A stretch of 64,000 bases of DNA, taken from positions 283,001 to 347,000 of the forward strand of contig CAJJCY010000003.1 of NCBI GenBank assembly GCA_905182865.1. The letters are read 5' to 3'. The translations under genes were made by a program, and so were the position numbers. The notes below the pieces were generated by a model, which did no database searches, had not been told where the DNA came from, and worked only from the letters and a program-made list of their open reading frames with translations. Origin of the DNA: an uncultured SAR324 cluster bacterium (GTDB lineage Bacteria; SAR324; NAC60-12). Positions 60,641 to 64,000 of this stretch are shown here, piece by piece. Each line of letters starts with the position of its first letter. Position 1 is the stretch's first letter.

Positions 60641-61090
60641 GAGATCCTTAATTATAAACTTGAATTAGAAATTTATTCCAATGATATCAATATCATATAA
60701 TTTATTGAGAAAAAACAATATAATTACTCTCCAACCAAACCATAGAAGATACCGTTGTAAAAAACATAAAACCGCGCCATTTTGAACGAAACGAGAAATC
60801 CTGCATAAGCTACTACATTAAATTTATTAAGATTTATCATTACAGTCGAAATGACTGTGTGGATTTCAGGCTATTTGCCAGACCGCTATTGGTGACCAAT
60901 AAATTAATAGTAATAAGCTTAAAACCTGATAGGCTAAAGACAAACAGAGCAAAAATAATAAAAACAAACTTCTTGTTTCTTTAGAGCATTCTGTATCAAA
61001 AGCATAAGAGTTACAACTCATTTTCGTTAAATTGAATGAAATGAAAAGTTTATCTAAAGTACTCAAAAGGAAACTCAGCATGGGTTAAAA
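60641..61090. promoter_or_regulatory. divergent motA/radC intergenic region with inverted repeats
   Basis: 450 AT-rich bases. Perfect repeats: ATGATAT-CA-ATATCAT (about 60682-60697), ACAGTC-GAAAT-GACTGT (60842-60858) and TATTGGT-G-ACCAATA (60887-60901). They could be operators for either gene. No clear sigma-28 box upstream of motA. A hydrophobic frame on the minus strand at 60866-61081 lacks a ribosome site and is not counted as a gene. Confidence 0.4.
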
Positions 61091-62482
61091 ATGGCGGAAC
61101 ACGAGCACTTTTTTCAGATACTACAAAAAAAAATTGGCTCTTCCTTAAGGATGCACCCTTGGACAACGGCCCAACTGAACTCAAGCAATATCAGATTGAT
61201 GAGTCGGAAAAATCTTGGTGAAAAACTATTGGATCAAATTCTACCACTATTTGAAGTGAGTGAAGAATTGACAAGATTTGCGGGACTGCAACCGCTTTAC
61301 GATGGTATTAATCTTCTTGATCCTGTTTATTGCCGTAAAGATGAGGTTTTGCGAATGCTAGAAAAATGCACGGGGCTTGATGATTCACAACGGGAACAAC
61401 TGACCAGTGCCGTTATGGTTTTTATGGATATTGTGAAAAAAACCGACCTAAATCCCATGCAATTGAAATCAATTACAACGTTGAGTTTGTGGTGGAAAAT
61501 ATTTCCGGAACTTAAACCATGGTACGCGCTGAAGTGGCTATGGCAGCAAGGAATAGCAGTCCCTCACAGTCAAAGTGGTTATCGCGCATGGCGGCGTTTT
61601 TCACATGGATCTAATTCAGAATCAGCAAAAAATGCCAACTTACATCCAAAAAGATGGTTGGAAATATGCGAGGAGCAAAACGTTTTTGAAACTGCCTTTG
61701 AAGCAGATCGTCTGGCTGCAGCATTTTCCGGTGAAGGGCGTCATGCCGGTTTGGCAGGTGTTTGCGGTAATTTACCAGATTGTAATAATTGTGAACTGAG
61801 TTTAGAATGCCATTGGTATGCAACTGATGGGAACTCAGAAAATATGGCAATTGAAGAAAGAATACAGAGAAACAAAATTTCAACTGCAGATATTCCGGAA
61901 TTAATGCAATGGCTGCTGAGTTCAAATCCGGAAGAAGCAAAAGCATTGCAAAATTCACTTAATGCGGAGGCACCGCTCAAAGATTGGAGCCGCGAACGTT
62001 TGCGGGAACTGGAAAATCAGCAGCCACTTGATTCAAATCTGATTTTGCGCCTGGAGGCCCTACGGGAAATGTGCAGAAATTATGGAATTGAAAAGCTGAA
62101 GCCGAAGGATCAGTTTAATTCCAGTCGTGAAATTTTTAATCATTTTCATCAACAGTTGGAGAATCAAAAACAGGAGCAATTTATAATTGTTTTACTTGAT
62201 AATAAACACCGGTATTTGGCGGAAGAAGATGTTACCAAAGGTATTTTAAATAAAAGCCTGGTGCATCCAAGAGAAGTTTTTGCTTCGGCAATTGAACATC
62301 GTGCTGCTGCTTTGATATGCATTCATAACCATCCATCCGGAGATCCGGAACCTTCACAAGAGGATTTCCGGATAACGGAACGTCTGGTAGAGGTTGGGAA
62401 ACTGGTGGGAATACCTGTGCTTGATCATGTGATTGTGGGTGGGGATAACTATACCAGTTTTGCGGATAAGGGTTTGCTGTGA
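61091..62482 (+). CDS. radC: RadC/JAMM protein with EndoIII-like N-terminal region
   Basis: 463 residues, twice the usual RadC. The C-terminal 150 are the JAMM metalloprotease-fold domain: RHIFNHFH-type lead, FIIVLLDNKHRYLAEEDVTK, SLVHPREVFASAIEHRAAAL and the metal motif HNHPSGDPEPSQED near residue 412. The N-terminal part has helical segments and, near residues 224-239, CGNLPDCNNCELSLEC, a Cx5Cx2Cx5C loop close to the 4Fe-4S loop of endonuclease III (Cx6Cx2Cx5C). A role in DNA repair or restart is inferred. Its stop overlaps the rlmE start. Confidence 0.85.
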   Translation: MAEHEHFFQILQKKIGSSLRMHPWTTAQLNSSNIRLMSRKNLGEKLLDQILPLFEVSEELTRFAGLQPLYDGINLLDPVYCRKDEVLRMLEKCTGLDDSQREQLTSAVMVFMDIVKKTDLNPMQLKSITTLSLWWKIFPELKPWYALKWLWQQGIAVPHSQSGYRAWRRFSHGSNSESAKNANLHPKRWLEICEEQNVFETAFEADRLAAAFSGEGRHAGLAGVCGNLPDCNNCELSLECHWYATDGNSENMAIEERIQRNKISTADIPELMQWLLSSNPEEAKALQNSLNAEAPLKDWSRERLRELENQQPLDSNLILRLEALREMCRNYGIEKLKPKDQFNSSREIFNHFHQQLENQKQEQFIIVLLDNKHRYLAEEDVTKGILNKSLVHPREVFASAIEHRAAALICIHNHPSGDPEPSQEDFRITERLVEVGKLVGIPVLDHVIVGGDNYTSFADKGLL

Positions 62483-63069
62483 AAATAATTAAAGATCATT
62501 ATTTTCACAAGGCAAAGCGTAACGGTTATGTTGCCCGTTCTGCCTATAAACTGGAAGAAATAGATAAAAAGCACAGGATTATCCGCAAAGGAAATTTTGT
62601 GCTGGACCTAGGGTGCAGTCCAGGTTCATGGCTTCAATACACGAGCAGGATAGTAGGTGAAGAGGGAGAGGTTCTAGGTGTGGATTTACAGCCAGTGAAC
62701 CATTCGCTGCCTGCACATGTGAGAGTGCTTCAAGCTGATATTTTTGAACTGACAGCAAAAGATCTGGAAATAAGTGGTGGGATGGTTGACGTTATCCTGA
62801 GCGATATGGCACCAAAAACTAGCGGAATACGTGCAACTGATGCCCAGCGATCTTATGCACTGAACCAGCAGGTTTTGCAGCTGGCAGAGGAATTGTTGAG
62901 ACCACGGGGAATGCTGCTGGTAAAAGCTTTTCAAGGTGCACCCTTGGGTGAATTGCGTAATGCTTTTAGAAACTCATTTGCTAAGGTGAAATTATGTAAA
63001 CCGAAAAGTTCCAGAGCCGAAAGTGTGGAAATTTTTTTACTGGGGATGGGTAAAAAACAAAATAACTAA
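62479..63069 (+). CDS. rlmE: 23S rRNA 2'-O-methyltransferase RlmE (FtsJ)
   Basis: 196 residues from GTG 62479, overlapping the radC stop (GTGA). RSAYKLEEIDKKHRIIRKGN, LDLGCSPGSWLQYTSR (SAM motif), VILSDMAPKTSGIRATDAQR and LLVKAFQGAPL contain the catalytic K-D-K-E set. Methylates U2552 of 23S rRNA. Short compared with E. coli (209), but complete. Confidence 0.95.
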   Translation: MKIIKDHYFHKAKRNGYVARSAYKLEEIDKKHRIIRKGNFVLDLGCSPGSWLQYTSRIVGEEGEVLGVDLQPVNHSLPAHVRVLQADIFELTAKDLEISGGMVDVILSDMAPKTSGIRATDAQRSYALNQQVLQLAEELLRPRGMLLVKAFQGAPLGELRNAFRNSFAKVKLCKPKSSRAESVEIFLLGMGKKQNN

Positions 63070-63088
63070 AAAAATACTGAAATATTGT

Positions 63089-63115
63089 TAAAGATTTATT
63101 GATTATTGCCGATTA
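63089..63115 (+). promoter_or_regulatory. sigma-28 (FliA) promoter of flagellin
   Basis: TAAAGATT, then 11 bases, then GCCGATTA: TAAA-N15-GCCGATTA, one base from the consensus TAAAGTTT-N11-GCCGATAA in each half. It is about 100 bases before the flagellin ATG, on the coding strand. Indicates late-class flagellar control. Confidence 0.85.
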
Positions 63116-63144
63116 AAGACACGAGAGTCTTCTACTAATTAAGT

Positions 63145-63186
63145 CTTGAGCATGTTTGTTGAAACAACAGCTCAAGCATATTTTTT
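63145..63186 (+). terminator. hairpin plus T-run in the flagellin leader
   Basis: CTTGAGC-A-TGTTT-GTTG-AAACA-ACA-GCTCAAG (63145-63176) is a long stem with a small asymmetric bulge, followed by CATA and TTTTTT (63181-63186). This has the form of an intrinsic terminator, yet lies downstream of the sigma-28 promoter and 27 bases before the flagellin ATG. It may end rlmE read-through, or act as an attenuator or stabilising leader for flagellin mRNA. Confidence 0.6.
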
Positions 63187-63213
63187 ACCTGAACTTAAAG
63201 TTTTTATTCAGCA

Positions 63214-64000
63214 ATGAAAATTAGACAAAATCCATCCTCATTAAACACTTTGAGACACGCCTCAAATCACTTCAACAAGGTGAAGGGAGGAATAGAGCGC
63301 CTTAGTTCTGGAGTAAAGATTAACAGAGGCGCCGATGGTCCAGCCTCTCTGATTTCTTCAGAAAGATTACGCGGACATATTGTGGGACTCCAGCAGGTAT
63401 ATAACAACGCTTCTTCCTCAGTATCAATGCTGCAAACAGCAGAAGGGGCATTAAATGAAGTAAGTGATCTGCTGATAAAAATAAAACAGCTGACTGTACA
63501 CGCTCAGAACGAAGCAATAAACAGCTCTGACATGTTGTCTGCAGATCAACAGGAAATTGATAACCTGCTGAGTTCTATTGATAGAATTTCGGAAAATACT
63601 GAATTTGGCGGTAAGAGACTGCTTGACGGCAGTATGGGTGTTAACGGTACAGCTGTAGGGAATTACCTGCGGTTTGTCTCAGCTGAGGCTACAGCTTCAA
63701 CCTCCCCGGAACAAGGCTGGAAAGTTGATATTCAGCAAGTTGCAACTAGAGCCAAAAAAACAGGATCGATTGCAATCAATATCAACAATATTCGTAATGG
63801 ACTTCAAATAGTTCTGAATGAAGGTGGCAGAAATTTGAACTTAAACACAAAGGACGGTCGGTTGGGACAAGAGATTGAGCAATTGATAAAAAATGCTGAT
63901 CAGGATCGATTTCTGTTTCCTCAAGCAGAAATTTCATCACAAATTCGTGAACTTATCATTTTTGCATTGAGTCAGGCAACTGAAGAGAGTGGTTTAGATC
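63214..64000 (+). CDS. fliC: flagellin, N-terminal part (runs off window)
   Basis: ATG 63214 opens a frame still open at the right edge, 262 codons. MKIRQNPSSLNTLRHASNHF, IERLSSGVKINRGADGPASL, ISSERLRGHIVGLQQVYNNA, SMLQTAEGALNEVSDLLIKI and FGGKRLLDG are the D0/D1 domains of flagellin. A variable surface part begins about residue 150. A sigma-28 promoter and a leader hairpin precede it. The filament would be driven by the MotAB stator encoded just upstream. Confidence 0.92.
   Translation, partial: MKIRQNPSSLNTLRHASNHFNKVKGGIERLSSGVKINRGADGPASLISSERLRGHIVGLQQVYNNASSSVSMLQTAEGALNEVSDLLIKIKQLTVHAQNEAINSSDMLSADQQEIDNLLSSIDRISENTEFGGKRLLDGSMGVNGTAVGNYLRFVSAEATASTSPEQGWKVDIQQVATRAKKTGSIAININNIRNGLQIVLNEGGRNLNLNTKDGRLGQEIEQLIKNADQDRFLFPQAEISSQIRELIIFALSQATEESGLD

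Noticed and set aside
60866-61081. Hydrophobic 71-residue frame on the minus strand
   Set aside because: No ribosome site, odd composition and it overlaps palindromes in a divergent promoter region; likely chance in AT-rich sequence.

Overview
The window looks like origin-proximal chromosome of a flagellated Gram-negative bacterium of about 40% GC. Support comes from LPS heptose genes (hldE, a family 9 heptosyltransferase), MotAB, a FliN-like protein, flagellin, outer-membrane beta-barrels and lipoproteins. The closest feel is a marine deltaproteobacterial or SAR324-like lineage, but this is a guess from gene content. There is no rRNA or tRNA here to settle it.

Layout. 1-1.9 kb: the end of an oxidoreductase gene, an alpha/beta hydrolase and a DsbA-fold isomerase. 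2.4-7.0 kb: a decayed surface-protein region (MORN/beta-barrel protein, Ig-like and LamG lipoproteins, a secreted adhesin), almost every gene frameshifted. 7.1-14.0 kb, minus strand: penicillin-acylase family hydrolase, PilZ protein, pheA, rpmB, parC-like topoisomerase. 14.3-18.9 kb: several very small genes, a ribbon-helix-helix regulator, DUF4254 protein, heptosyltransferase, FliN-like protein, exonuclease III. 18.9-22.1 kb: a tandem family of small beta-barrel proteins and a phosphopantetheinyl transferase. 22.1-28.6 kb: a likely replication origin (repeated TTRTCAACA boxes) followed by dnaN-recF-gyrB-der. 28.7-34.2 kb, minus: glyA, hldE, DsbA-like, Lon-N, SPL-like radical SAM, a tightly packed operon. 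34.3-35.7 kb: remnant of an integron (IntI C-terminus, attC-like site, broken GNAT cassette). 36.2-39.2 kb: PhzF, PLP decarboxylase, GNAT. 39.4-47.6 kb, minus: ribF, U32 peptidase, CcmA-like ATPase, coiled-coil protein, dprA, smpB, cca, UDP-glucuronate decarboxylase. 48-59 kb, plus: recA-mnmH, a large TPR protein, a perfect parS site, cmk, then an amino-sugar cluster (NTase/LbH protein, glmS, phosphohexomutase). 59-64 kb: motAB (minus), radC with an unusual Fe-S-like N-terminal part, rlmE, a sigma-28 promoter and the start of flagellin.

How it fits together. The dnaN-recF-gyrB order, the box array and the parS site about 31 kb away all point to the origin domain of the chromosome. glmS, the nucleotidyltransferase and the mutase would convert fructose-6-P to a UDP-amino sugar for the envelope, next to LPS heptose genes elsewhere in the window. 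motAB, FliN-like, PilZ and flagellin form a dispersed motility set.

Sequence quality. At least ten conserved genes, including gyrB and glmS, carry single-base frameshifts, mostly beside short homopolymers. In essential genes these are most likely sequencing errors. The 2.4-7 kb region, the first beta-barrel copy and the integron relic look truly degraded.
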